DNA of 60,539 bases from assembly GCF_000445125.1 (NCBI RefSeq), contig NZ_ATHL01000042.1, positions 1 to 60,539 on the forward strand. Reading direction: 5' to 3'. The number at the start of each line of letters is the position of its first letter. Position 1 is the first letter of the stretch. Positions 24,392 through 31,726 of the stretch are shown here, piece after piece. The notes below the pieces were generated by a model, which ran no database searches, was not told the origin of the DNA, and was given only the letters and a program-made list of their open reading frames with translations. The stretch is from Novosphingobium lindaniclasticum LE124. Lineage in GTDB: Bacteria > Pseudomonadota > Alphaproteobacteria > Sphingomonadales > Sphingomonadaceae. Position numbers and translations under genes: made by a program.

Positions 24392-25462
24392 TCAGTTCCG
24401 TCCGGTCCTGGCGAGCCGCATGACGTAGCCGATGATCTCGGCCACGGCGGCGTAGTGCTCGATCGGAATCGGCCGGTCGATGTCTACGGCGGCGTAGAGC
24501 GCGCGGGCGAGCGGCGGGCTCTCGACAATCGGCACCTTGGATTCGGTGGCGATTTCGCGGATGCGCAGGGCGATCGCGTCCACGCCTTTCGCCACCACCA
24601 CCGGCGCCGCCATGGCGCCGTGGTCGTACTTGAGCGCAATGGCGTAGTGCGTCGGGTTGGTGATGATCACGCTGGCCTCGGGCACCGCCGCCATCATACG
24701 CTTGCGAGAACTCTGCATCTGGATCTGGCGGATCTTGGCCTTGATCTTGGGATCGCCGTCGCTCTGCTTGTGCTCGTCCTTCACTTCCTGCAGCGTCATC
24801 ATCATGCGCTTCATGAAAGCACGGCGCTGGTAGATGAAATCGAACAGCGCCAGCGCGACCACCAGCAGCAGCACGGCACGGATCGCCTCGAAGGCCATCT
24901 GCCCGGCTGCCGCGCCGACCGCCCCCGGCGTAAAGCCCACAAGCTGGTCGAACCCGGTCATGCGCGGCTTCAGCACCAGCAACACGACGAGGCCGATGGC
25001 GCTGAACTTGGCCAATGTCTTGGCGAACTCCACCATCGCCCGCATGCCGAAAATGCGCTTGATCCCGCTGGCCGGGTTGAGCTTGGACCATTTCGGCTTC
25101 AGGCGCGACCAGCTCAGCATCGCGCGGCTCTGGAGGAAGATGGTGGCGACGGCACAGGCGAAGAGCACGCCAAGCACCGGCAGCAGCGAAAATGCGAAAT
25201 GACGCGCGACGCCTGTCATCAGGTTCTGCGCACCGTCCGAATCGAGCGGATAGTCCTCGGCACTGCCCCAGAGGCGCGTCATCATCATGCCGAGATGGCG
25301 CATCGTGGAAATGCCGACCCAGCCGGTGACGATCAGCGCGCCGGCCATCATCGCGGCATGGCGCACTTCCGGCGCCATCGCCACTTCGCCGCGCTTGCGG
25401 GCATCCTCAAGCTTCTTCTGGGTCGGCTCGTGTGTCCGCTGGTCCTTGTCGCTCTCGGCCAT
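24392..25462 (-). CDS. flhB: Flagellar biosynthesis protein FlhB
   Basis: A 356-residue export-apparatus protein with four membrane helices in the first 210 residues and a cytosolic domain. That domain carries the autocleavage motif NPTH at residues 269-272 within ASVIITNPTHYAIALKYD. The N-terminal KTHEPTQKKLEDARKRGEV-like stretch (THEPTQKKLEDARKRGEVA) is typical. Cleavage at Asn-Pro switches export from rod/hook to filament substrates, in response to FliK. The ATG at 25462 is four bases after the fliR stop; a longer in-frame start overlapping fliR is unlikely. Confidence 0.97.
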   Translation of the reverse strand: MAESDKDQRTHEPTQKKLEDARKRGEVAMAPEVRHAAMMAGALIVTGWVGISTMRHLGMMMTRLWGSAEDYPLDSDGAQNLMTGVARHFAFSLLPVLGVLFACAVATIFLQSRAMLSWSRLKPKWSKLNPASGIKRIFGMRAMVEFAKTLAKFSAIGLVVLLVLKPRMTGFDQLVGFTPGAVGAAAGQMAFEAIRAVLLLVVALALFDFIYQRRAFMKRMMMTLQEVKDEHKQSDGDPKIKAKIRQIQMQSSRKRMMAAVPEASVIITNPTHYAIALKYDHGAMAAPVVVAKGVDAIALRIREIATESKVPIVESPPLARALYAAVDIDRPIPIEHYAAVAEIIGYVMRLARTGRN

Positions 25463-25466
25463 GGCG

Positions 25467-26252
25467 CTAGAGGCTCCATCCGTTCTGCATGAAGCTGCCC
25501 ATGGCTGTCGCAAAAGCCGTCAGCATCGTGCCCAGGGTCATCGCCAGCACCGAAATGCCGAGCAGCAGGTTCAGCGGCTGGGTGATGAAGAAGACCTGGA
25601 TCGAAGGCGCCACGCGCGCCGCCAGGCCGAGGCCTACGTTGAACAGCGCGCCATAGAGGATCAGCGGCGCCGACAGGCTGACGCCCAGTGCCAGAGACTG
25701 GCCGGTGACTTTCACCGCAAGGTCGGCAAACTGCGCGGCGGGCGGAAGGCCCCCGACCGGGAAGACGCTATAGGACTGGAAGATCGAGGCGATCCACAAG
25801 TGGTGGACGCCCAGGCTCATGCAGACGATCACCGCTGCAATCCCGAACAGGCGCGAGAGCAGCGGCGCCTGGCCGCCCATCGAGGGATCGGCGACGAGCG
25901 CGGAGGCCAGGCCGACCTGCTGGCTGGCGATGGACCCGGCGATGGCGGCGGCGCTGAACAGGATCTTCACGATCATGCCCATGGCGATGCCCACCAGCAT
26001 TTCCCCGATCACCAGAAGCGGCAGCGAAACGTCCGACTTTACAGCTTGCGCGACCGGTCCCTGCAGCATGCCGTAGAGGCCGAGCGTGAAGCCAAGCGCC
26101 ATCACCAGCCTGATCTGCGGCGGAATGGAATCCTCCGAGAATGCAGGCAGCAGCATGATCACCGCACCGACCCGGCAGAACAGGATGAGGAAGGTCGCCG
26201 CGTCGATCGGCAGCGCCGCCAGCGTGGCCATGTCGAGGGAAGCGCCGCCCAT
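25467..26252 (-). CDS. fliR: Flagellar biosynthesis protein FliR
   Basis: A 261-residue inner-membrane export-gate protein with about six helices. Conserved pieces are FCRVGAVIMLLPAFSEDSIP near the N-terminus, LLVIGEMLVGIAMGMIVKIL in the middle and FFITQPLNLLLGISVLAMTL near the C-terminus. FliR assembles with FliP and FliQ into the helical core of the export gate. The ATG at 26252 lies four bases after the fliQ stop, supporting it over an upstream in-frame start. Order fliQ-fliR-flhB is the common bacterial one. Confidence 0.96.
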   Translation of the reverse strand: MGGASLDMATLAALPIDAATFLILFCRVGAVIMLLPAFSEDSIPPQIRLVMALGFTLGLYGMLQGPVAQAVKSDVSLPLLVIGEMLVGIAMGMIVKILFSAAAIAGSIASQQVGLASALVADPSMGGQAPLLSRLFGIAAVIVCMSLGVHHLWIASIFQSYSVFPVGGLPPAAQFADLAVKVTGQSLALGVSLSAPLILYGALFNVGLGLAARVAPSIQVFFITQPLNLLLGISVLAMTLGTMLTAFATAMGSFMQNGWSL

Positions 26253-26256
26253 GACG

Positions 26257-26520
26257 TCAGCCGGTGATGATGGCGTCGGCGATGCGGTCCATGAAGGCGC
26301 CGAGCGCATGGCCGATCATCGGCAGCGAAAGCAGCATGACGACCCCCAGGACCAAGATCTTGGGCACAAACGTCAGCGTCATCTCCTGCACTTGCGTAAG
26401 CGCCTGGAGCAGGCCGATGACGACGCCGACGATCAGCGCGGCGATCAGCATCGGGCCGGCGATGGTCAGCACCAGCACCAGCGCCGCGCGCGCGATCTCG
26501 ATGGCTTCGGGTGAGGTCAT
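26257..26520 (-). CDS. fliQ: Flagellar biosynthesis protein FliQ
   Basis: An 87-residue protein made of two hydrophobic helices (VLVLTIAGPMLIAALIVGVV and ILVLGVVMLLSLPMIG) joined by the conserved polar loop LLQALTQVQEMTLTFVPK. Four copies pack with FliP and FliR in the export gate. It lies 36 bases after fliE and four bases before fliR in the same operon. Length and pattern are typical. Confidence 0.96.
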   Translation of the reverse strand: MTSPEAIEIARAALVLVLTIAGPMLIAALIVGVVIGLLQALTQVQEMTLTFVPKILVLGVVMLLSLPMIGHALGAFMDRIADAIITG

Positions 26521-26556
26521 GATGGCCGACTCTCGTGAAACTACGTCAGGACAGGA

Positions 26557-26892
26557 CTAGATCTGCATCCGCATGATGTCGGAGTAGGCATTCACCACGC
26601 GGTCGCGCACGGCGACCACGGTGTCGAGCGCGGTCTCGGCGGCGCCGATCGCGGTGACCACATCGATCAGGTCGCCCTTGCCGGCCACCTGCTTGGCGCT
26701 TTCCGCCTCGGCGGTGCGCAGCGAGGTCGAGGCGTCGGTCACCATGGATTCCACCATGCCGGCGAAGTTGCCGCCAGTGCCGGCACCAGCCGCGGACAGG
26801 CCGGCGAGGCCGCCTGCGGCGCCGCTCGAGGGCGCAGCCGTCTTCATCGCGCGGCCGTAGGCGGCCGCGGCGTCGAGTGCTCCGATTGCCAT
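26557..26892 (-). CDS. fliE: Flagellar hook-basal body complex protein FliE
   Basis: A 111-residue protein. The N-terminus is low in complexity and Ala/Gly-rich, while the C-terminal FliE domain is conserved: FAGMVESMVTDASTSLRTAE, then GKGDLIDVVTAIGAAETALD and VNAYSDIMRMQI. FliE connects the MS ring or export gate to the proximal rod. The ATG at 26892 follows AAGGA with 8-base spacing. It is directly downstream of flgC, as in many flagellar operons. Confidence 0.94.
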   Translation of the reverse strand: MAIGALDAAAAYGRAMKTAAPSSGAAGGLAGLSAAGAGTGGNFAGMVESMVTDASTSLRTAEAESAKQVAGKGDLIDVVTAIGAAETALDTVVAVRDRVVNAYSDIMRMQI

Positions 26893-26903
26893 GGAAGTGT
26901 TCC

Positions 26904-27311
26904 TTACTTGAGCAGGTCGATCGTGCGCATGGTCATGCCGCGCGCGGATTCGATCGCATTGAGATTGGCTTCGTAGGATCGCTGCGCGGCCTTCATGTCG
27001 GCCGCCTCGATCAGCGGATTGACGTTGGGCTGGCTGACATAGCCCTGCACGTCGGCGGCCGGGCTGCCCGGCTGGTAGACACGCCCGAACTGGCTCTTAT
27101 CGCCTTCGATCGACTTGACGGCCACCTGGGTGGCGCCGCTCGCACGGTCGACTTCGGCAGTGAACGTGGCGACCCGGCGGCGATAGGGATCGGCATCCGG
27201 CGTCTTCGCCACGGAGTCCGAGTTCGCCAGGTTTTCCGCGATCACGCGCATCCGCAGCGACTGGGCGCGAAGGCCCGATGCCGAGACGCCGATCGAGTTG
27301 TTCAGTTCCAT
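26904..27311 (-). CDS. flgC: Flagellar basal-body rod protein FlgC
   Basis: A 135-residue proximal rod protein with SIGVSASGLRAQSLRMRVIA and ENLANSDSVAKTPDADPYRR at the N-terminus. The conserved C-terminus reads GYVSQPNVNPLIEAADMKAA and QRSYEANLNAIESARGMTMR. The ATG at 27311 has AGGAG eight bases upstream and is better than the TTG one codon earlier. It heads the flgC-fliE-fliQ-fliR-flhB-flgI-flgJ-flgN operon and is transcribed divergently from fliN2-fliO-fliP. Confidence 0.95.
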   Translation of the reverse strand: MELNNSIGVSASGLRAQSLRMRVIAENLANSDSVAKTPDADPYRRRVATFTAEVDRASGATQVAVKSIEGDKSQFGRVYQPGSPAADVQGYVSQPNVNPLIEAADMKAAQRSYEANLNAIESARGMTMRTIDLLK

Positions 27312-27349
27312 CAAGACAGCTCCTGCCCTGCCTTCGTGGCAGTCAGCAT

Positions 27350-27359
27350 CCTTATAGGC
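27350..27359 (-). promoter_or_regulatory. GCCTATAAGG box upstream of flgC
   Basis: GCCTATAAGG, a one-base variant of the TCCTATAA box, 38 bases before the flgC ATG. It overlaps the left arm of the TAGGCA-N5-TGCCTA palindrome, so a protein bound to the palindrome would mask it. Confidence 0.55.
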
Positions 27360-27371
27360 ATTTTTTGCCTA
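27355..27371. promoter_or_regulatory. TAGGCA-N5-TGCCTA palindrome between flgC and fliN2
   Basis: Perfect 6-bp inverted arms around five T residues, in the middle of a divergent promoter region. The same core GGCA-N5-TGCC occurs upstream of fliF and between fliL and flgF. Confidence 0.6.
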
Positions 27372-27383
27372 GTCGCGGCATGA

Positions 27384-27392
27384 TCCTATAAA
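27384..27392 (+). promoter_or_regulatory. TCCTATAAA box (first of two) upstream of fliN2
   Basis: TCCTATAAA, 37 bases before the fliN2 start codon, exactly 15 bases upstream of a second copy. TTGCCTAG lies 17 bases upstream. Confidence 0.6.
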
Positions 27393-27398
27393 TTTAAT

Positions 27399-27407
27399 TC
27401 CTATAAG
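27399..27407 (+). promoter_or_regulatory. TCCTATAAG box (second of two) upstream of fliN2
   Basis: TCCTATAAG followed by CAGGC, 22 bases before the fliN2 ATG. It is a tandem copy of the box at 27384. Confidence 0.6.
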
Positions 27408-27429
27408 CAGGCTTGAAAGGAGACGCGCC

Positions 27430-27663
27430 ATGTCCGTCCTCGAAGGCATTCCCATCGACATGTCGATCGTACTCGGATCGACCAGCATCCCCATCCGCCA
27501 GGTCCTCAAGATGAGCCGAGGCGCGATGATCCCGCTCGACTGCGGTCACAACGATCCGACCCGCGTCTACGTCAACGACCAGCTTGTGGCCGAAGGCAAG
27601 ATCCTGATGAACGGCGAGATGATGTCGCTGGAAATCACCAAGGTCGTCGAGCGCGAGCGCTGA
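27430..27663 (+). CDS. Short FliN-like motor switch protein (SpoA domain)
   Basis: A 77-residue protein consisting only of a SpoA domain: GIPIDMSIVLGSTSIPIRQV, then MSRGAMIPLDCGHNDPTRVY and VNDQLVAEGKILMNGEMMSL. It is a FliN paralogue of minimal size, probably a C-ring component, either replacing or mixing with the 119-residue FliN at 12039. It is first of the fliN2-fliO-fliP run, preceded by AAGGAG at good spacing and by two tandem TCCTATAA boxes. Which paralogue forms the ring cannot be told from sequence. Confidence 0.88.
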   Translation: MSVLEGIPIDMSIVLGSTSIPIRQVLKMSRGAMIPLDCGHNDPTRVYVNDQLVAEGKILMNGEMMSLEITKVVERER

Positions 27664-27667
27664 ACGC

Positions 27668-27997
27668 ATGGACTTTCTCTCTCTCCTGCGGACTCTCGGC
27701 GCGCTGGGCGTGGTGCTCGGCATGCTGGTCGGCGCGCTATGGCTGGTGCGCCGCTACGACCTGAAGCTGCCGCAGAAGTGGCTTAACGGCCAGCTTTTCG
27801 CCGGCATCGGTTCAGACCGGTCCGACCGGCGGCTCGAACTGATCGAGCGCCTGGCCATCGACCCGCGCCGCTCCGTCGTCCTCATTCGCCGCGACTACCG
27901 CGAGATCAGCCTGCTGATTTCGCCCGAAGGCGTCGTCATGCTCGATTCCGCGCCGTGCATCGGCCCGATCACTCCGAAAGCTCCTGCCGATGCGTAA
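27668..27997 (+). CDS. fliO: Flagellar biosynthesis protein FliO
   Basis: A 109-residue protein with one N-terminal membrane helix (LLRTLGALGVVLGMLVGALW), a basic stretch and the FliO cytosolic domain LELIERLAIDPRRSVVLIRR followed by REISLLISPEGVVML. FliO helps FliP multimerise during export-gate assembly. It starts four bases after fliN2 and overlaps fliP by eight bases, so translation is probably coupled. Confidence 0.9.
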   Translation: MDFLSLLRTLGALGVVLGMLVGALWLVRRYDLKLPQKWLNGQLFAGIGSDRSDRRLELIERLAIDPRRSVVLIRRDYREISLLISPEGVVMLDSAPCIGPITPKAPADA

Positions 27998-28745
27998 GTC
28001 TTATGCCGTCGCCGCCGCACTCTGCGGGGCGACCGTTCTTGCCTTCCTGCCCGAAGCCGCCATGGCGCAGAAAGTCGCCGGTGCGCTGGGTGAAGGCGCC
28101 CTGTCCGGCCCTATGTCAGGACGCGTGATCCAGCTTGTCCTGCTGATGACGGTGCTGAGCCTGGCGCCCGGCATCCTGATGACGATCACCTCGTTCACGC
28201 GCATCATCGTCGCCCTGTCGCTGCTGCGCTCGGGCCTTGGCGTGCAGGGCGTCCCGCCCAATCCCGTGGTGATCAGCCTGGCACTGTTCCTGTCGTTCTT
28301 CGTCATGGCGCCGACGTTCGACGCGGCCTGGAAGGACGGCATGGTTCCCTATAACCAGGGCCGCATCAACGAGACCCAGGCGCTGGAGCGCGCCAGCAAG
28401 CCGTTCCACACCTTCATGCTCAAGCAGGTGCGGGAGGACGACGTGAAGCTGTTCGTCCAGCTCTCCGGCAAAGTGCCCGCCTCGCGCGCGGAACTGCCGA
28501 TGACGACGCTGATGCCGGCTTTCATGATCTCCGAACTGCGCCGCGCCTTCGAGATCGGCTTCCTGCTGCTGCTGCCGTTCCTGGTGATCGACCTCGCCGT
28601 AGCCGCCGTGCTGATGGCCATGGGCATGATGATGCTCCCACCCGCGACGATCTCGCTGCCGATGAAGATCATCTTCTTCGTGCTGGTGGACGGCTGGGCC
28701 TTGATCGCCGGGTCGCTGGTGAAGAGTTTCGGTGTGCCGGGATAG
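27990..28745 (+). CDS. fliP: Flagellar biosynthesis protein FliP
   Basis: A 251-residue export-gate protein with a cleavable signal peptide ending AAMA and four membrane helices. The signature SFTRIIVALSLLRSGLGVQG and the VPPNPVVISLALFLSFFVM block are clear. So are LPMTTLMPAFMISELRRAFE, IGFLLLLPFLVIDLAVAAVL and LPMKIIFFVLVDGWALIAGS. Five FliP subunits form the gate core with FliQ and FliR. It ends the fliN2-fliO-fliP run, after which a palindromic repeat lies before the convergent PilZ gene. Confidence 0.97.
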   Translation: MRKSYAVAAALCGATVLAFLPEAAMAQKVAGALGEGALSGPMSGRVIQLVLLMTVLSLAPGILMTITSFTRIIVALSLLRSGLGVQGVPPNPVVISLALFLSFFVMAPTFDAAWKDGMVPYNQGRINETQALERASKPFHTFMLKQVREDDVKLFVQLSGKVPASRAELPMTTLMPAFMISELRRAFEIGFLLLLPFLVIDLAVAAVLMAMGMMMLPPATISLPMKIIFFVLVDGWALIAGSLVKSFGVPG

Positions 28746-28753
28746 CGGTATTT

Positions 28754-28782
28754 CGTCGTCCCGGACTTGATCCGGGACGACG
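28754..28782. repeat. REP-like palindrome, copy 1
   Basis: CGTCGTCCCGGA (28754-28765), loop CTTGA, TCCGGGACGACG (28771-28782): perfect 12-bp arms. An identical pair of arms with a different loop occurs at 55805. Such palindromes are dispersed in sphingomonad genomes. Here it lies between convergent fliP and the PilZ gene and may help terminate both. Confidence 0.8.
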
Positions 28783-28793
28783 GATATGAGGCC

Positions 28794-29435
28794 TCATTCG
28801 CCGTAGCGCAGAGGGCGATCAATCAGCCAAGCGCCGAAATCTGCGAAAGCCAGCGGCTCCAGGAACGAGAGGCCATAGGCGCCCTCGCCTACCCAGCGCA
28901 CCGCAGCCTCCCGCTCGCCGAGGCCGGGCACCGCCAGCGTGACGATGCTGTCCTGCGCCAGATGCACCTCGGCGACGAAACGGGCGCCGCCCTGCGAGAG
29001 GTCGATCAGGCGACCGTCATGCCGCTGATGGGCGGCGCGCAATTGGGCGGCGCAATCGACATCGAATCGAGGGCCGCGGGCGACACCTTCGGGACCGACG
29101 CGATTGGCGACATGGCCGAGCAGTCCCGCAACGTTCACCGGCGTGTCGAATTCCATGCCGATGCGACCATTGAGCGCCCACCGCACTGTGCCGCGTAAAA
29201 CGTCGCCTGCCTTCAGGGTTACGTGAACCTGCTGGTCTACAGCGAAGATGCCGTGAACTTCGGCCATGAGATCGAGATCGGAGATGTTGCGGATGCGGCA
29301 GATCGTCTCGCCGGACCGGCTCGCCAGCTTGCCGATCAGCAGGATCGTCGTGACCCGCGGCCCGCGCGGAGTACGAGGCGCGGCAAGCGGCATGGGGCCG
29401 CCGCTCTGCGACAGGGCGGAAGAGGACGCGGGCAT
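28794..29435 (-). CDS. Tandem PilZ-domain protein
   Basis: A 213-residue soluble protein that looks like two PilZ folds. The first (about residues 25-105) has CRIRNISDLDLMAEV and ALNGRIGMEFDTPVN but lacks the conserved Gly of D/NxSxxG. The second (about 118-210) has GRLIDLSQGGARFVA, matching DxSxxG, with upstream Arg residues in ARGPRF. PilZ domains bind c-di-GMP and can brake the flagellar motor (YcgR-like). It is the last gene of the motA/chemotaxis/motB run, an apt place for a motor brake, and pairs logically with the EAL protein at 20994. The start at 29435 is 23 bases after the FliL-like gene. Confidence 0.8.
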   Translation of the reverse strand: MPASSSALSQSGGPMPLAAPRTPRGPRVTTILLIGKLASRSGETICRIRNISDLDLMAEVHGIFAVDQQVHVTLKAGDVLRGTVRWALNGRIGMEFDTPVNVAGLLGHVANRVGPEGVARGPRFDVDCAAQLRAAHQRHDGRLIDLSQGGARFVAEVHLAQDSIVTLAVPGLGEREAAVRWVGEGAYGLSFLEPLAFADFGAWLIDRPLRYGE

Positions 29436-29458
29436 CGCTTTCTTCGGCTCCTCGACGC

Positions 29459-29896
29459 TCAGACCGGCGCGGCCTGGGTGACGACCACGCGCCGCACCAG
29501 GTCCTTGCCGTAGACTTCGACGGCGGCATCCATCACCACGCGGCGGAATGCCTCGACACCCGGGATCAGGCCGTCCGGCCCGCTGGCCAGAGGCGTGCGA
29601 TAGGTGCGCATGTTCACGGCATTGAGCAGCAGCGGAAGCTGGCCGGTGACGTCCTCGGCCTTGCCCTTGGCGACTTCGACCTGGCACTCGAACGAGACAT
29701 AGCCGGAGAGCCGGCCATCGGGGAAGGTCAGGGGCGCCAGGATGGTGCCGGTGGGTACGAATTCCGTTTCCACTTTGGTCGGCCCCAGGTCCGGCATCGC
29801 CTGCGGAAGGAATTGCCGGGCGGCATAGGCCCCGCCGATGCCGACGCCGGTTCCGGCGGCCAGCGCCGCCAGGCCGATCACGATCCGCTTGATCAC
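29459..29896 (-). CDS. Membrane-anchored FliL-like protein
   Basis: A 145-residue protein with one N-terminal membrane helix (IVIGLAALAAGTGVGIGGAY) and a periplasmic domain. YVSFECQVEVAKGKAEDVTG, LLLNAVNMRTYRTPLA and FRRVVMDAAVEVYGKDLVRR recall the SPFH-like fold of FliL in spacing. Canonical FliL is encoded at 58117, so this would be a second, stator-associated paralogue next to motB. Translation starts at a GTG at 29896 preceded by GGAGAA. The family assignment is tentative; the topology is clear. Confidence 0.6.
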   Translation of the reverse strand: MIKRIVIGLAALAAGTGVGIGGAYAARQFLPQAMPDLGPTKVETEFVPTGTILAPLTFPDGRLSGYVSFECQVEVAKGKAEDVTGQLPLLLNAVNMRTYRTPLASGPDGLIPGVEAFRRVVMDAAVEVYGKDLVRRVVVTQAAPV

Positions 29897-29975
29897 GGTA
29901 TTCTCCGATCCAGATTGCTCGATTGCCCGCAAGTCCGCCCGGACTGGGCCGCATCGCGGGGAAGAGTCGTCATCT

Positions 29976-30842
29976 TCAGAACTTAAAGCTCGCGTCGCGG
30001 GGCAGCGCGGAAGGCTCTGCCATGACGACGATGGTGATGCGGCGGTTCTCGGGCCGGTCCGGACGGTCGGGATAGACCGGCTCGGTGCCGGCCTTGGCCA
30101 CGACTTCGGCAAATCGGTCCGCCGGAAGCCCCGCCGCGATCATCGCCGCGCGGGCGGAAAGGGCGCGCTGCGCGGACAGGTTCCAGTTGGCCTCGCTCTG
30201 GCCGCCCGAACTGTCGGTATGGCCTTCGATGGCGACCTGCGCCCCGGTGCCCGCCAGCTTCTGCGCGACGCGGCCCAGCAGATTGCGGGCATAGTCGTTG
30301 AGCTGCGCCGTCGGACCCTTGAACATCGAGCGATTGGCATTGTCCATCAGATGGATGCGGAATCCGTCGCGATCGGGCTGGACGTCGATGCTGCGCTTGC
30401 CCTGATCGGCATCGACCGGTGGGTCGAGCGAGAGCTGCATTTCCTGCGCCATCACGCGCAGCGCCGCTTCGGGTATATCCGCCGTACCGCCGCGCGCAGC
30501 GCCTTTGGTGCCGGCTTCGGCCGAGGGCTGCCCCACGGATACGGTGTCGGCCGACTGGGCGCGGCGGCTATGCCCGCCCATGCCGGGCTGCGATCCGGGC
30601 TGGTTGGTCAGCGTGGTCGCCGGAGAAGACCGATCGGCATTGGGCGAGAAATACTCCGCCAGGCCCTTGAGCTGCTCCTTGTCCGGATTGGCCAGCAGCC
30701 AGAGCAGCATGAAGAATGCCATCATCGCCGTCACGAAGTCGGCATAGGCGACTTTCCAGGCGCCGCCGTGGTGCCCCCCGTGCGCGTGCTTCTTGACCTT
30801 GCGGATGACGATCGTGGGATGATCGTCGTTGGCCCGTGCCAC
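29976..30842 (-). CDS. motB: Flagellar stator protein MotB
   Basis: A 288-residue protein with the single N-terminal helix WKVAYADFVTAMMAFFMLLW containing the ion-binding Asp35, the plug region after it, and an OmpA-like peptidoglycan-binding domain (VAIEGHTDSSGGQSEANWNL to NRRITIVVM). With MotA it forms the stator; the residue pattern fits a proton-driven type. Translation begins at a GTG preceded by GAGGA. motA is at the other end of the same operon, with the whole chemotaxis set between. Confidence 0.96.
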   Translation of the reverse strand: MARANDDHPTIVIRKVKKHAHGGHHGGAWKVAYADFVTAMMAFFMLLWLLANPDKEQLKGLAEYFSPNADRSSPATTLTNQPGSQPGMGGHSRRAQSADTVSVGQPSAEAGTKGAARGGTADIPEAALRVMAQEMQLSLDPPVDADQGKRSIDVQPDRDGFRIHLMDNANRSMFKGPTAQLNDYARNLLGRVAQKLAGTGAQVAIEGHTDSSGGQSEANWNLSAQRALSARAAMIAAGLPADRFAEVVAKAGTEPVYPDRPDRPENRRITIVVMAEPSALPRDASFKF

Positions 30843-30853
30843 GTTCTAAGTCC

Positions 30854-31156
30854 TCAATCCAGAGCGGCGCGCAGCCGGTCCTGCATGACGCTGAGCCGGA
30901 CGGCTCCAACGGCATCGTCGGGGCTTTGGCCGCCGGCCACACGGTCCAGGAGGGCGGCGCTTTCGTCCACATGCTGGGCGATCAGATCGAAAGCCTGCAG
31001 CTGGTCGATGTAGTCGAGCACGAAGCGCTCGTCGTTCACCAGCACGCCGGCGAGTTGCTCCAGCAGCTCGCGGGCGACGCGCATTTCCTGCGCGAGCGCC
31101 TGCCAGAGCGGCGCCGCCGCCGATCCATCGGCCGACGCTTCCATCGGAATTGTCAT
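30854..31156 (-). CDS. CheT/CheZ-like small chemotaxis protein (candidate CheY phosphatase)
   Basis: A 100-residue, mostly helical acidic protein (111 residues if started at ATG 31189). It lies directly after cheD, the position of orf10/cheT in the Sinorhizobium meliloti che operon, whose gene order matches this one. The helix YIDQLQAFDLIAQHVDESAA contains DLIAQ, a D-x-x-x-Q pattern like the DLTGQ active site of CheZ, which places Asp and Gln to dephosphorylate CheY-P. No other CheZ, CheC or CheX is visible. ATG 31156 has GGGGGAAG immediately upstream and is chosen. Function is inference. Confidence 0.6.
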   Translation of the reverse strand: MTIPMEASADGSAAAPLWQALAQEMRVARELLEQLAGVLVNDERFVLDYIDQLQAFDLIAQHVDESAALLDRVAGGQSPDDAVGAVRLSVMQDRLRAALD

Positions 31157-31191
31157 TACTTCCCCCTGAATATCGATCCGCTGCGCCATGA

Positions 31192-31722
31192 TCAGAACAG
31201 CTCCAGCTCGCCGGTCGGCTGGGACACCGGAACCGGTTTCGGCCGTTCGACCGGCGGCAGCGGCTGGTCCTGCACCAGCGTCGCGCGCACGCGCCCTTCG
31301 AAGGGCATGAACTCCACCTTGCGCGCCTGGGTGCCGCCGAGATCGCAGTGATCCAGCGCGATGCCTTCTGTCTGCATGAAATTGCGGGCGAACTGCGCGT
31401 TCTTGGTGCCGATGCCGCCGAGCCCGGCGACGATGTTGGCGCCGCCATAGAGGTGGCCGCGCAGCCGCGTGCGCTGCGCTCCGTGCTTCATCAGGGCGTT
31501 GATCAGCAGTTCCATCGCATGAACACCGTAGCGCTGCATGTCCGCCGGGTTGACCGGGGCGTCGGCGCCCGGCTCTCCCAGCAGGAAATGGTTCATCCCG
31601 CCGACGCGCGCGACCGGATCCTGCAAGCAGGCCGCGACGCACGAGCCCAGCAGCGTCGAGATGACGACGCCGGACTGATGGACGACGTGATATTCCCCCT
31701 GAACGATGGCAACGCGGCGCAT
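31192..31722 (-). CDS. cheD: Chemoreceptor glutamine deamidase CheD
   Basis: A 176-residue protein with the CheD catalytic pattern: VVISTLLGSCVAACLQDPVA (nucleophilic Cys in GSCV), then GGMNHFLL (catalytic His) and FGGA-like LYGGANIVAG. GTKNAQFARNFM follows. CheD deamidates Gln residues of chemoreceptors and can interact with CheC-type phosphatases. The last 30 residues are a Pro-rich tail. It begins a few bases after cheY2 and just before the CheT-like gene. Confidence 0.95.
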   Translation of the reverse strand: MRRVAIVQGEYHVVHQSGVVISTLLGSCVAACLQDPVARVGGMNHFLLGEPGADAPVNPADMQRYGVHAMELLINALMKHGAQRTRLRGHLYGGANIVAGLGGIGTKNAQFARNFMQTEGIALDHCDLGGTQARKVEFMPFEGRVRATLVQDQPLPPVERPKPVPVSQPTGELELF

Positions 31723-31726
31723 GACT

